Part shown: positions 1 to 8,884 of the stretch, piece after piece
How positions within the stretch are numbered: position 1 is the stretch's first letter
How the letters are laid out: every line of letters starts with the position of its first letter
Assembly (NCBI GenBank): GCA_947372745.1
Contig: CANBUY010000008.1
Coordinates: 1 to 64,000, forward strand
DNA length: 64,000 nucleotides
Direction of reading: 5' to 3'
From: Comamonadaceae bacterium
GTDB taxonomy: Bacteria; Pseudomonadota; Gammaproteobacteria; Burkholderiales; Burkholderiaceae_C
Notes under the pieces: generated by a model
Databases searched by the model: none
Seen by the model: only the letters and a program-made list of their open reading frames with translations
What the model was told of the DNA's origin: nothing
Program-made: the position numbers and the translations under genes

Positions 1-257
1 ATCGAGCACGGGCCGATGACCACCAGCAGGCGGTCATCCGTGCCAGCCATGATGTCGTGAATACTGTGGCGGGTGTCGCTGATCAGCGTCTCGATCGCGG
101 TGCCGCGAATCGGGAAGAATCGAATCAAATGCTCTGGAGGGGGTAACACGGTGATGTCCTTGATGCGTTCGTCGTCGGTCTGGCTGGTGCGGTCGGTGGG
201 ACGGGCAGCAGTCGCATACCAGGTCTCGGTGCTGGCGACGTTGGCTTGTGATGTCAT
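1..257 (-). CDS. aroG: 3-deoxy-7-phosphoheptulonate (DAHP) synthase, class I, 5' part
   Basis: Catalyses the first committed step of the shikimate pathway, condensing phosphoenolpyruvate with erythrose 4-phosphate in the cytoplasm. Only the first 85 or so codons are in the window. The visible N-terminus carries the family signatures LPPPEHLIRFFPI and LLVVIGPCSI, the latter being the conserved strand that begins the TIM barrel. The ATG at 257 is preceded by GGAG about 8 bases upstream, which fixes the start. It lies downstream of tldD on the same strand but is separated from it by an aromatic leader peptide and an intrinsic terminator, so it probably has attenuation control. Which feedback class (Phe-, Tyr- or Trp-sensitive) it belongs to cannot be judged from this part. 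Confidence 0.9.
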   Translation of the reverse strand, partial: MTSQANVASTETWYATAARPTDRTSQTDDERIKDITVLPPPEHLIRFFPIRGTAIETLISDTRHSIHDIMAGTDDRLLVVIGPCS

Positions 258-300
258 GGTGTATCTCCTAAATTCAAAAAAATTAAGTCAAACAAGCATA

Positions 301-330
301 AAAAAACCGCCGGGGTGGCCGGCGGTTTTT
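301..330 (-). terminator. Intrinsic terminator in the aroG leader (attenuator)
   Basis: Read on the minus strand, a 7-bp GC stem (CCGCCGG at 325-319, CCGGCGG at 313-307) closes a 5-base loop. It is extended by A-T pairs and followed by a run of six T at 306-301. It sits about 45 bases upstream of the aroG start codon, so it stands in front of the gene rather than after one. Together with the leader peptide it forms the classic attenuator layout. It could also end tldD transcription. Confidence 0.85.
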
Positions 331-370
331 GGAAGATCAGGACGTTTTTTTCAGGTACGTTCAGAACTCT

Positions 371-430
371 CTACCGCCGGGGGGCGCTTGAGAACCAAAA
401 ATAGCTAAAGTAAAAACTAACTGACTTCAT
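371..430 (-). CDS. Aromatic leader peptide controlling aroG by attenuation
   Basis: A 19-codon frame on the minus strand reads MKSVSFYFSYFWFSSAPRR and stops at TAG (373-371). Residues 6-13 are F Y F S Y F W F: four Phe, two Tyr and one Trp in eight codons. The last sense codons contain CCGGCGG (380-374), identical to the 3' arm of the downstream terminator, so this segment can pair with the 5' arm (325-319) as an anti-terminator. A ribosome stalled on the aromatic codons would leave 380-374 free, whereas a ribosome at the stop codon would cover it and let the terminator form. No strong ribosome-binding site was seen, and the promoter is not obvious in the 37 bases after tldD. It is too short for ordinary gene calling. 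Confidence 0.8.
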   Translation of the reverse strand: MKSVSFYFSYFWFSSAPRR

Positions 431-466
431 AAGTTGCAATGTAGCACAGTCCAGGCACGCTTTGGC

Positions 467-1927
467 TTACGCCGTGCCGCCCACCGTCAGGCCGTCAATG
501 CGCAGTGTGGGTTGCCCCACGCCCACCGGCACGCTTTGGCCTTCTTTGCCACAGGTGCCCACGCCGCTATCGAGCTTCATGTCGTTGCCGATCATGCTGA
601 CGCGCTTCAAGCATTCCGGGCCGCTGCCCACAATGGTGGCGCCCTTGACGGGGTACAAAATTTTGCCGTTTTCAACCCAGTAGGCTTCACTGGCCGAGAA
701 CACAAACTTGCCCGAGGTGATGTCGACCTGACCGCCACCAAAGTTGGTGGCATACAAGCCTTTTTTGATACTGGCCACAATTTCTTCGGGTGATTTTTCG
801 CCGGCCAACATATAGGTATTGGTCATGCGTGGCATGGGAATCGAGGCATAGCTCTCACGACGACCGTTGCCGGTGGGCTTCACGCCCATCAGGCGCGCAT
901 TCATGGCGTCTTGAATGTAGCCTTTCAAAATGCCGTCTTCAATCAGCACATTGCGCTGGCTGGTGTTGCCCTCGTCGTCCACATTGAGGGAACCTCGGCG
1001 GTCCTTCAAGGTGCCGTCGTCCAGCACAGTGACCCCTTTGGCCGCCACACGCTGCCCGATCATGCCGCTAAAGGCGCTGGAGCCTTTGCGGTTGAAGTCA
1101 CCTTCAAGCCCGTGGCCGATCGCCTCGTGCAACAAAATACCGGGCCAGCCTGGCCCAAGCACCACAGTCATTTCACCCGCCGGGGCAGGACGTGCCTCCA
1201 GGTTGGTCAAGGCGGCCTTGACCGCTTCATCCACGTACTGCGTGATGAGGGCGTCGTCAAAATAATCCAGACCAAAACGACCGCCACCGCCCGCAGACCC
1301 CGACTCACGCCGGCCTTTTTGCTCGGCGATCACGGTGACCGAGAGGCGCACCAAGGGGCGCACATCGGCGGCCAGCGTGCCATCGGCGCGCGCAACCATG
1401 ACCACGTCATATTCGCTGGCCAAACCGGCCATGACTTGCGCCACACGCGGGTCTTTGGCGCGGGCTTGCTTCTCTACCTTTTCAAGCAACTTCACCTTGG
1501 CCGTGCTGCCCAGGGTGGCGATAGGGTCCAGGCCTTGGTACAAAGACCGGGCAGATGCTATTTTTTTAGTAGCTACCTTAACACGGCCCTTCTGGGCTAC
1601 CGACGATATTGACCGCACAGTGCGTGCCGCATCAAGCAAGGAAGCTTCGGAGATATCGTCGGAATAAGCGAAGGCCGTTTTTTCGCCGCAGACCGCCCGC
1701 ACCCCAACGCCTTGGTCGATGCTAAACGAGCCGGTTTTGACAATGCCCTCTTCCAGACTCCAGCCTTCCGAGCGAGTGTACTGAAAATACAGATCTGCCT
1801 CATCGACCTGGTGGGCCTTGATCTCAGCCAGCGCTTTGGCCAGATGAGACTCATCCAGACCAAAGGGGGTCAGCAACAGGGACTTGGCAACGGCCAAGCG
1901 TTCGAGAGTGGGTTCGCGTGAAATCAT
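467..1927 (-). CDS. tldD: Metalloprotease TldD
   Basis: TldD is one half of the TldD/TldE (PmbA) heterodimeric zinc protease that degrades unfolded peptides and matures some modified peptides in the cytoplasm. The 486-residue protein is the usual length. The zinc-binding HEAIGH motif lies at residues 267-272, followed by GLEGDFNRKGSS, typical of TldD; the C-terminal half contains the conserved glycine-rich GGGQVDITSGKFVF segment. The gene lies 15 bases after rodA on the same strand and may share its transcript. The tldE partner is not in the window. Confidence 0.95.
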   Translation of the reverse strand: MISREPTLERLAVAKSLLLTPFGLDESHLAKALAEIKAHQVDEADLYFQYTRSEGWSLEEGIVKTGSFSIDQGVGVRAVCGEKTAFAYSDDISEASLLDAARTVRSISSVAQKGRVKVATKKIASARSLYQGLDPIATLGSTAKVKLLEKVEKQARAKDPRVAQVMAGLASEYDVVMVARADGTLAADVRPLVRLSVTVIAEQKGRRESGSAGGGGRFGLDYFDDALITQYVDEAVKAALTNLEARPAPAGEMTVVLGPGWPGILLHEAIGHGLEGDFNRKGSSAFSGMIGQRVAAKGVTVLDDGTLKDRRGSLNVDDEGNTSQRNVLIEDGILKGYIQDAMNARLMGVKPTGNGRRESYASIPMPRMTNTYMLAGEKSPEEIVASIKKGLYATNFGGGQVDITSGKFVFSASEAYWVENGKILYPVKGATIVGSGPECLKRVSMIGNDMKLDSGVGTCGKEGQSVPVGVGQPTLRIDGLTVGGTA

Positions 1928-1942
1928 GAGTGGATTTTAGGG

Positions 1943-3097
1943 TCAGGACTGAACCAAGCGTTTGGACTTCGCAATTGACATCAATATCCCCAAGCCCATC
2001 CCCAAAGTGACCATCGCGGTGCCGCCGTAGCTAATGAAGGGCAGCGGCACGCCCACCACCGGCAAAATGCCGCTCACCATGCCCATGTTGACGAAGGCAT
2101 AAGAGAAGAAAATCATGCCCACAGCACCAGCCAGCAAGCGCGAAAACAAAGTGGGCGCCTCCATCGCGATCGTGAGGGCACGCAGCACCAGAAATACAAA
2201 GCCGGCAATCAGCAGCAAGTTGCCGATGAGTCCGAATTCCTCTGAAAACGCGGCAAAAATAAAGTCCGTGGTGCGCTCGGGGATAAATTCAAGGTGGGTT
2301 TGCGTGCCTTGCATGAAACCCTTGCCCCAAAACCCGCCCGAACCAATGGCAATCATGCCCTGAATGATGTGAAAGCCCTTGCCCAGCGGGTCACGCGAGG
2401 GGTCAAGCAGCGTGCAAATGCGCTGCTGCTGGTAATCGTGCAGCACCGGCCAGCGCATGCCGTCAGCGCACAACATCGGCTCAAACCCCACCAGTAGTCC
2501 CACCCCGACCACGCCAATCAAGACCGGCGGCACAATCCATTTCCAAGACAGACCCGCGAAAAATATCACTGACAACCCAGCCACCAACACCAATATAGCG
2601 GTGCCCAAGTCGGGTTGTCTGACGATCAGCCCAATCGGCACGGCCAACAGCACCGCGGCCACTGTAAAGTCCAGCGGACGCAACTGCCCTTCCCGCTTTT
2701 GAAACCACCAGGCCAGCATCAAGGGCATGGCGATTTTGAGAATTTCGCTAGGCTGAATGGTCACCCCCAGATTCAGCCAACGCCGGGCACCCTTTTTGGT
2801 CAGCCCAAAAAGCGCAACGGCAATCAGCAAGCTAACCCCCAACACGTAAAGCGGCACGGCCAGCGCCATCAAACGCTGCGGGGGAATCTGCGCCACGACA
2901 AACATGATGGCGCCCGCAATCAGCATGTTGCGCCCGTGGTCCTCAAACCGCGTGCCGTGGTCAAAGCCAGACGAATACATGGTCAGCAAACCCGCGCAGG
3001 CGAGCAAAAACACGGCAAACGCCAGCGGCCCGTCAAAGCCGACAAACCAGGGCGCGATGCGCTGCCCCATCTTGATTTTTCCAAATTTTTGCGCCAT
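1943..3097 (-). CDS. rodA: Rod shape-determining protein RodA (SEDS peptidoglycan glycosyltransferase)
   Basis: RodA polymerises lipid II into glycan strands for side-wall synthesis in the inner membrane, working with PBP2 in the elongasome. The 384-residue protein has about ten hydrophobic helices and the SEDS signatures KKGARRWLNLG, QPSEILKI, RQPDLGTA and GGTAMVTLGMGLGIL. The acidic loop PERTTDFIFAAFSEEFG matches the family's catalytic region. Length and ends are normal. The start used is MAQKFG; an internal Met at residue 10 is possible. The mrdA (PBP2) gene that often precedes it is absent here, since a divergent esterase gene begins 60 bases upstream. Confidence 0.95.
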   Translation of the reverse strand: MAQKFGKIKMGQRIAPWFVGFDGPLAFAVFLLACAGLLTMYSSGFDHGTRFEDHGRNMLIAGAIMFVVAQIPPQRLMALAVPLYVLGVSLLIAVALFGLTKKGARRWLNLGVTIQPSEILKIAMPLMLAWWFQKREGQLRPLDFTVAAVLLAVPIGLIVRQPDLGTAILVLVAGLSVIFFAGLSWKWIVPPVLIGVVGVGLLVGFEPMLCADGMRWPVLHDYQQQRICTLLDPSRDPLGKGFHIIQGMIAIGSGGFWGKGFMQGTQTHLEFIPERTTDFIFAAFSEEFGLIGNLLLIAGFVFLVLRALTIAMEAPTLFSRLLAGAVGMIFFSYAFVNMGMVSGILPVVGVPLPFISYGGTAMVTLGMGLGILMSIAKSKRLVQS

Positions 3098-3157
3098 AGG
3101 GGGATTATCCCGCGAGTGACGTTGGCCTGACGATGGCCATCAATTTATGATGATCGC

Positions 3158-3742
3158 ATGATGCCCACCCACCTCCTCTACCTCCACGGTTTCCGCTCAT
3201 CGCCGCAGTCCGTCAAAGCACGCCTGATGGCGCAGCACATGGCGGCCCAGCACCCAGACATCCATTGGTGGTGCCCGCAGCTACCGCCCTCGCCGCGCGA
3301 GGCGATGGACATGTTGTTGGCGGGGGTTAAAGACTGGCCTCGGGCCAGCATGGCGGTAGTCGGCTCGTCGCTGGGCGGGTTTTATGCCACTTATGTGGCC
3401 GAGCAGATGGGCTGCAGGGCGGCATTGCTGAACCCAGCGGTGGACCCGGCCCGTGATCTGGCCAAGTACATTGGTGAGCAAAGCAGTTGGCACGACGCCG
3501 ATGAGCGCTTTTTCTTCAAACCCGAATTTATACAAGAACTGCGCGACCTGACCCTGACGGGCCTAAGCCAGCCCGATCGTTATTTCGCCCTCATCGCCAA
3601 AGGTGACGAGGTGCTGGACTGGCGCGAGATGACTGGACGCTACGCGGGCGCTCCTATTGAACTACTGGAAGGCGGCGACCACGCCATCAGCGACTTTGAG
3701 GCCCATTTACCCTCGGTTTTATCGTTTCTGGGCCTGAACTGA
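3158..3742 (+). CDS. YqiA/YcfP-family alpha/beta hydrolase (esterase)
   Basis: A small cytoplasmic esterase of the YqiA type with unknown natural substrate. The 194-residue protein starts LLYLHGFRSSPQS, carries the nucleophile elbow GSSLGG (Ser71), a KGDEVLDW segment with a likely catalytic Asp, and GGDHAIS near the C-terminus (His175), which gives a complete Ser-Asp-His triad. It begins 23 bases before the RNase II gene and is probably cotranscribed with it. The first two codons are both Met; either may be used. Confidence 0.85.
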   Translation: MMPTHLLYLHGFRSSPQSVKARLMAQHMAAQHPDIHWWCPQLPPSPREAMDMLLAGVKDWPRASMAVVGSSLGGFYATYVAEQMGCRAALLNPAVDPARDLAKYIGEQSSWHDADERFFFKPEFIQELRDLTLTGLSQPDRYFALIAKGDEVLDWREMTGRYAGAPIELLEGGDHAISDFEAHLPSVLSFLGLN

Positions 3743-3765
3743 GCCGAGACCAATTTGCTGGGACA

Positions 3766-5841
3766 ATGCGCCTCATGTTTTTATTGTTTGAAGAAGCCGG
3801 AAAATTCATGGCCGGTCGGGTGCTGTCGGAGGCGGACGCCTCTGCGCAGGTGGAGTTAGACAGCGGTAAGCGGGTCAAGGTCAAGTCGGCCAATATCCTG
3901 CTGAAGTTTGAAAAACCAGCGCCAGCCGCGCTCTTGGCGGCGGCGCAAGTTGTCAGCCAGTCGATAGAGCTGGAGTTGGCATGGGAGTTTTCGCCTGAGG
4001 ACGAGTTCGGCTTTGCCGACCTGGCGCGCGACTACTTCAGCGACAAAGCTACGCTGGAACAGCAAGCGGGCATGCTGGTCCGCCTGTTTGAGTCACCACA
4101 TTACTTTCGCCGGGCAGGCAAGGGGCGCTTTAAAAAGGCACCCGCCGAGATCATTGCGCTGGCTTTGGCCGCCATAGAAAAGAAAAAGCAAATCGCGCTG
4201 CAAACCCAAGCATGGGTTGAAGAATTGAGCCGGGGCGAGTGCCCGCAGGCCATTCGTGAGCAGTTGTACAAAATTCTGTTCAAGCCCGACAAAAATGCGG
4301 CTGAATACAAAGCCGTGGTCGAGGCCTCGCGCGCCACCCGCCTGGGGCCGCTGGAGTTGCTGATCAAGGCCGGGGCCATTGACTCGCCTTACCAGTTCCA
4401 CTGGCGCCGGTTTTTGCTGGAGAACTTCCCCAAAGGCACGGGATTTCCCAAGCTGGATGCGCCGCTTATTAAAGATGAGTTGCCCTTGTCCAGCGCCCGG
4501 GCGTTTTCCATTGACGACTCGGCCACCACCGAAATTGACGACGCGCTCTCGGTGCAGGGCTTGGGCACCGGCACCGTTCTGCTGGGCATTCACATTGCTG
4601 CACCGGGTCTGGCGATTCAGCCCGGTAGCCCGGTCGATCTGGTGGGGCGCAACCGCTTGTCCACCGTGTACATGCCCGGCTACAAGGTGACCATGCTGCC
4701 CGATGAGGTGGTGCAAAACTACACCTTGATGGAGGGGCGAGACTGCCCGGCGGTGTCTTTGTACGTGACGCTGGATGAGGCCACGCTGGAAATCCAGAGT
4801 ACAGAAACAAAGCTGGAGCGCGTGCACATTGCCGCCAATTTACGCCACGACCAGCTCGACGCCATCGTCACCCTGGACTGGTTGGAAAACCCAGAGTTTT
4901 CACACGATATCGACCCCCAGCCCTTGCTGGACAAGCGAGACCAGCTCTCATTTTTGCACCGCTTAGCCAAAGACCTCAAGGCCAAGCGCGAAGTGGTGCG
5001 CGGCAAGCCCGAGAACTTTAACCGCCCCGACTACAACTTCAAGCTGGTCGGCAATGACGGCGCTGAGCCACAGGGCCACGAGCAAGTGCAGATCAGTGTG
5101 CGCGAGCGCGGGGCGCCGCTGGACTTGATCGTGTCCGAGGCCATGATTTTGGCCAACAGCACTTGGGGCAACTGGATGGCTGAGCTGGGCGTGCCCGGTA
5201 TTTACCGCAGCCAGGCCTCGATGCTGCCCGGCGTCAAGGTGCGCATGGGCACCCGCGCCCTGCCGCACGCGGGCTTGGGCGTCAAAAGCTATGCCTGGAG
5301 CAGCTCTCCGCTGCGCCGCTACACCGACCTGGTCAACCAATGGCAGATCATTGCCTGCGCGCGCCACGGTAAAACGGCCGCTTTGGTGGCCCCGTTCAAG
5401 CCCAAAGACGCTGATTTGTTCTCCATCATCTCCAGTTTTGATGGCGCTTACTTTGCCTACAACGACTACCAGCGCGCCATTGAGCGCTTTTGGACACTCA
5501 AGTTTGTGCAGCAAAACAATATCTCCGAGATCACCGCCACGGTGTTCAAAGAAAACATGGTGCGCGCGGATGACCTGCCGCTGGTACTGCCCGTCACAGG
5601 CGCCAACGGCTTGCCACGCGGCGCCCGGGTGTTGATCAAACTGGGTGATATTGACGAGGTGACTTTGGACATTCACGGCACCGTGATCGAGCGCCTGGAC
5701 ACGCCTGAGATGACAGACGCCGAGGGCGACAGCGGTGAAGACGACGAAGACGCTGGCGCCGGCCCTATCGCCATTGCCGTGGACATGAGCGAGGGCGAAG
5801 CGCCTGCAGTTGAGGCGCCTGTCGAACCCACTTCCTCGTGA
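3766..5841 (+). CDS. RNB-domain exoribonuclease (RNase II/R family)
   Basis: A processive 3'-to-5' exoribonuclease by family. The 691-residue protein holds an RNB catalytic domain starting near residue 245, where SIDDSATTEIDDA supplies the metal-binding aspartates D250, D251, D258 and D259. RSQASMLPG and SYAWSSSPLRRYTDLVNQW form the rest of the active channel. The N-terminal 230 residues lack an obvious pair of cold-shock domains, so it is neither a standard RNase R nor RNase II but a betaproteobacterial variant. A strongly acidic tail follows residue 650. The stop codon overlaps the GTG start of the next gene (TCGTGA), indicating translational coupling. Confidence 0.88.
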   Translation: MRLMFLLFEEAGKFMAGRVLSEADASAQVELDSGKRVKVKSANILLKFEKPAPAALLAAAQVVSQSIELELAWEFSPEDEFGFADLARDYFSDKATLEQQAGMLVRLFESPHYFRRAGKGRFKKAPAEIIALALAAIEKKKQIALQTQAWVEELSRGECPQAIREQLYKILFKPDKNAAEYKAVVEASRATRLGPLELLIKAGAIDSPYQFHWRRFLLENFPKGTGFPKLDAPLIKDELPLSSARAFSIDDSATTEIDDALSVQGLGTGTVLLGIHIAAPGLAIQPGSPVDLVGRNRLSTVYMPGYKVTMLPDEVVQNYTLMEGRDCPAVSLYVTLDEATLEIQSTETKLERVHIAANLRHDQLDAIVTLDWLENPEFSHDIDPQPLLDKRDQLSFLHRLAKDLKAKREVVRGKPENFNRPDYNFKLVGNDGAEPQGHEQVQISVRERGAPLDLIVSEAMILANSTWGNWMAELGVPGIYRSQASMLPGVKVRMGTRALPHAGLGVKSYAWSSSPLRRYTDLVNQWQIIACARHGKTAALVAPFKPKDADLFSIISSFDGAYFAYNDYQRAIERFWTLKFVQQNNISEITATVFKENMVRADDLPLVLPVTGANGLPRGARVLIKLGDIDEVTLDIHGTVIERLDTPEMTDAEGDSGEDDEDAGAGPIAIAVDMSEGEAPAVEAPVEPTSS

Positions 5842-6695
5842 ATCTGCGGTCTTTCAGCGTTCTTCAGTGGGCACTTGCGGGCTCTTTGGCCGTGCACGCG
5901 GTGCTGCTCTCAGTTCGCTTTATAGACCCGGAGTCATTCAACCGCGTGTTCCAGGACACGCCGCTCGAAGTTATTTTGGTCAATGCACGCACGCAGGAAA
6001 AACCTGAAAAAGTCACTGCACTGGCCCAAGCGGCCATGGCCGGTGGTGGCGAAGCAGCGGCGGGGCGGGCAACCAGTCCCCTGCCCCCGGCCATCGTCTC
6101 GGCACCCGGCGAAACGGATGAAGAAGCCGCCCAGCGTCAATTAAAAACGATGGAGGCCCAGCAAAACCTGCTGCTCAGCGAGATCAAAAAGCTGCTGGCT
6201 GCCATGCCCCCCCCTGACCCGCGCGTAGCCCACGCCACCCCTGAGGAGGCCGAGCGCGAACAAAAACGACGTCAGTTGATCGACCTGCTGGCAGAAATTG
6301 AACTGCGCATCAACCAGGAAAACGCCCGACCCAAAAAGCGCTACATCAGCCCCGCCACCAGCGAAGTCGCGTACGCAGTCTATTACGACAATTTGCGCCA
6401 CGCCATTGAAGACAAGGGCACCACCAACTTCCCCCAAGTCAATGGCTCCAAGCTCTACGGCGAGTTGACGATGGTGGTCACGGTTAATTTTGATGGCCAG
6501 ATTTTGGCCACTGACATTGTCAAAAGCTCTGGCAACCGCCAACTTGACCGACGCGCCGAGGCCATCGTGAGAAGTGCTGGGCCTTTTGGCAACTTCAACG
6601 AGGCCATGCGCCGCTCGGCCGAACAAATCAAAGTTGTGTCGCGTTTCAAATTTACCCGCGACGACACGCTGGAAACCAAACTCACGGGCAAATAG
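5838..6695 (+). CDS. TonB C-terminal domain protein (energy transducer-like)
   Basis: By family it would couple the proton-motive force to outer-membrane proteins, but no ExbB/ExbD or receptor gene is nearby, so its partner is unknown. The 285-residue protein has one N-terminal membrane helix (about residues 8-30), an alanine/proline-rich linker, a charged probable coiled coil (about 95-165, rich in E, Q, K and L) and a C-terminal TonB-like fold containing LYGELTMVVTVNFDGQIL and the SSGNRQLDRRAEAIVRSAGPFG segment. The start is GTG inside the stop codon of the upstream nuclease gene. Rather than the long proline-rich span of classical TonB, it has a helical linker, as in TolA-like proteins. 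Confidence 0.75.
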   Translation: MNLRSFSVLQWALAGSLAVHAVLLSVRFIDPESFNRVFQDTPLEVILVNARTQEKPEKVTALAQAAMAGGGEAAAGRATSPLPPAIVSAPGETDEEAAQRQLKTMEAQQNLLLSEIKKLLAAMPPPDPRVAHATPEEAEREQKRRQLIDLLAEIELRINQENARPKKRYISPATSEVAYAVYYDNLRHAIEDKGTTNFPQVNGSKLYGELTMVVTVNFDGQILATDIVKSSGNRQLDRRAEAIVRSAGPFGNFNEAMRRSAEQIKVVSRFKFTRDDTLETKLTGK

Positions 6696-6723
6696 CCCAT
6701 CCAAGGTCAACTAAACTCGTTTT

Positions 6724-7551
6724 ATGGATCAATATTGCGTCATGGGCAACCCGGTAGAACACAGCAGATCGCCGTGGATTCATGCCCGCTTTGCCGAACT
6801 CACCGGCCAGCACCTTCAGTATGGCAAGCGCCAGATTGCGCTGGACCAATTTGCCAGCGCCGTGCGCGACTTCATCGCCCAGGGTGGGCGCGGTTGCAAC
6901 ATTACCGTGCCCTTTAAGTTTGAAGCCGCCGCGCTGGCCACCCACACCAGCGAGCGCGCCCTGTTGGCCCAAGCCTCCAACACCCTGAGCTTCTCAGGCC
7001 TTGAGATTACCGCCGACAACACCGATGGCGCAGGCCTGGTGAACGACATTCAGCGCAACGCCGGTTTTGACCTCTCGGGCAAACGCGTGCTCCTGCTGGG
7101 CGCAGGCGGCGCAGCGGCAGGCGTGCTGGGGCCGCTGATTTTGGCGCACCCGACAAGCATCACCGTGGCCCACCGCACCTTGGACAAAGCCACCACCTTG
7201 GTCACGCGCCATGCGGCTTTGGCGACGCTACATAAAACAGAGCTGCTTAAGAAAGGCCTAGAAGCTTTTGAAGGCGATTTTGATGTGATTATCAACGCCA
7301 CCGCCAGCAGCCTGAGCGGCGCCGGGGTGCCGGTGTCTGCCAGCACCTTGAAGCCGGGCGCTTTGGCCTACGACATGATGTACGGCCCTGCCGCCCAAGG
7401 CTTTTTAAGCTGGGCTGCTGAGCATGGCGCACAGCCCCGTGACGGCCTGGGCATGCTGGTCGAGCAAGCCGCTGAGTCCTTTTTAATCTGGCGCGGTGTG
7501 CGTCCGCCCGCCAATGAAGTGCTGGCCGAGTTGCGGGCATTGATGGGATGA
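6724..7551 (+). CDS. aroE: Shikimate dehydrogenase
   Basis: Reduces 3-dehydroshikimate to shikimate with NADPH. The 275-residue protein is full length. The substrate-binding N-terminus reads [14 protein letters not shown], the catalytic lysine is K65 in NITVPFK and the catalytic aspartate is D101 in ADNTDGAG. The nucleotide-binding loop [11 protein letters not shown] (about 123-133) follows, and the C-terminus has [19 protein letters not shown]. The stop overlaps the mtgA start by 4 bases (ATGA). The other aromatic gene in the window, aroG, is on the opposite strand and separately controlled. Confidence 0.97.
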   Translation: MDQYCVMGNPVEHSRSPWIHARFAELTGQHLQYGKRQIALDQFASAVRDFIAQGGRGCNITVPFKFEAAALATHTSERALLAQASNTLSFSGLEITADNTDGAGLVNDIQRNAGFDLSGKRVLLLGAGGAAAGVLGPLILAHPTSITVAHRTLDKATTLVTRHAALATLHKTELLKKGLEAFEGDFDVIINATASSLSGAGVPVSASTLKPGALAYDMMYGPAAQGFLSWAAEHGAQPRDGLGMLVEQAAESFLIWRGVRPPANEVLAELRALMG

Positions 7552-8315
7552 AGGCCGTATTTCGCTGGCTCATGCTGGTGGCGACCGCCATATTGGCTTT
7601 GCAACTTTTCTTTGTGGCGCGTATTGCCGTGATGGCGGTGGTGGCACCTCAGTCCACCGCGTTTGAGCGATCAGAGGCTTGGCGCATATTTGCCGACAAA
7701 GGCCACTTGCCCTGGCGCCAGCAATGGGTCGCCTACCCACAAATTTCTGACAACCTCAAACGCGCCGTGATCGCCAGTGAAGACGATGGCTTCAGCAACC
7801 ACGACGGCGTGGACTGGGATGCGCTGGAAAAAGCCTGGCAAAAAAATTCACAAGCGCAAGATAAAGCCGACGCGCAGGCCGCCAAGGCACAGGGCAGCAA
7901 AAAGCCGGGCGCAGCGCCTGCCAAAGGCAAAACACCCAAGCCCCCCAAAGTGGTAGGCGGCTCCACTATCACGCAGCAGTTGGCCAAAAACCTGTTTTTA
8001 TCGGGTGAACGCACGCTGCTTCGCAAAGGTCAGGAGTTTGTCCTCACCCTGCTGTTGGAGGCCTTGCTCAGCAAAGAGCGTATTTTGGAAATCTACCTCA
8101 ACAGCGTGGAATGGGGCGAAGGCGTTTTTGGAGCCGAGGCCGCCGCCCAGCACTACTTCCGCAAACCCGCTTCCAAGCTCACGCCTTTTGAAGCCGCGCG
8201 TTTGGCCGTGATGCTGCCACGCCCCAAGTATTTCGAGAAACTGCCCAACTCAGAGTACCTCGCCCACCGGGCTGGGGTGATTGTGGGCCGCCTGCCAAAC
8301 GCAGAATTACCTTGA
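7548..8315 (+). CDS. mtgA: Monofunctional biosynthetic peptidoglycan transglycosylase
   Basis: A membrane-anchored GT51 enzyme that polymerises lipid II into glycan. The 255-residue protein has one N-terminal transmembrane helix (about 8-33), the catalytic glutamate E78 in [10 protein letters not shown] and the second GT51 motif [27 protein letters not shown] (137 onward), followed by [21 protein letters not shown]. Between these two motifs lies a low-complexity Lys/Ala/Pro-rich insert of about 35 residues (100-134), inside the catalytic domain. It is translationally coupled to aroE, and ruvC follows 8 bases later. Confidence 0.95.
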   Translation: MKAVFRWLMLVATAILALQLFFVARIAVMAVVAPQSTAFERSEAWRIFADKGHLPWRQQWVAYPQISDNLKRAVIASEDDGFSNHDGVDWDALEKAWQKNSQAQDKADAQAAKAQGSKKPGAAPAKGKTPKPPKVVGGSTITQQLAKNLFLSGERTLLRKGQEFVLTLLLEALLSKERILEIYLNSVEWGEGVFGAEAAAQHYFRKPASKLTPFEAARLAVMLPRPKYFEKLPNSEYLAHRAGVIVGRLPNAELP

Positions 8316-8322
8316 ACCGCGC

Positions 8323-8871
8323 ATGAGAATTCTTGGCATTGACCCTGGCCTGCGCACCACTGGTTTTGGCGTGATTGACGTCGACGGCTCCAACCTGAGC
8401 TATGTCGCCAGCGGCACCATCAGCACGCAGCACCTGGACATTGGTCTGCTGCCTGCCCGCCTCAAGGTGCTGTTTGACGGCATCCGCGAAGTGGTGGCCC
8501 GGTACGAGCCCGATTGCGCGTCGGTAGAAATTGTGTTTGTCAATGTCAACCCGCAGTCCACCCTGCTCTTGGGCCAAGCGCGGGGTGCCTGCATCACCGC
8601 GCTGGTGTCCAACGACTTGCCGGTGGCCGAATACACCGCGCTGCAAATGAAGCAAGCCGTGGTGGGCTATGGCCGCGCCGACAAAACCCAGGTGCAAGAA
8701 ATGGTGCGCCGCCTGCTCACCCTGCCCGGCTTGCCCGGCAGCGACGCCGCCGATGCGCTGGGCCTGGCCATTACCCACGCCCACGCCGCCAAAGCGATGG
8801 CCCGCTTGGCTCAGGCCGACGGCGCCCTCGGTGCGGGCAGCGGCAAGTACAAAGCCGGGCGCAGCCGCTAA
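8323..8871 (+). CDS. ruvC: Crossover junction endodeoxyribonuclease RuvC
   Basis: Resolves Holliday junctions by symmetric cleavage as a dimer with RuvAB. The ATG at 8323 gives a 182-residue protein starting [16 protein letters not shown]; an upstream TTG in frame would add 14 non-conserved residues and is not used. The acidic active site is visible as D7, E69 ([10 protein letters not shown]) and the DAAD group at 141-144. The basic C-terminus ends KYKAGRSR. ruvA and ruvB are not adjacent. It converges on ccmI with a 13-base gap in which no terminator was seen. Confidence 0.96.
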   Translation: MRILGIDPGLRTTGFGVIDVDGSNLSYVASGTISTQHLDIGLLPARLKVLFDGIREVVARYEPDCASVEIVFVNVNPQSTLLLGQARGACITALVSNDLPVAEYTALQMKQAVVGYGRADKTQVQEMVRRLLTLPGLPGSDAADALGLAITHAHAAKAMARLAQADGALGAGSGKYKAGRSR

Positions 8872-8884
8872 AGGGCCTGAAACC

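Noticed and set aside
1550-1585. Short repeat insertion inside tldD (AGCTAC/ATAGC-like sequence)
   Set aside because: The encoded residues fit a variable loop of TldD and only one copy was seen, so an inserted element is not supported.
911-1612. 233-codon open frame opposite tldD
   Set aside because: Antisense to a well-conserved tldD; no family signature; a GC-rich shadow frame.
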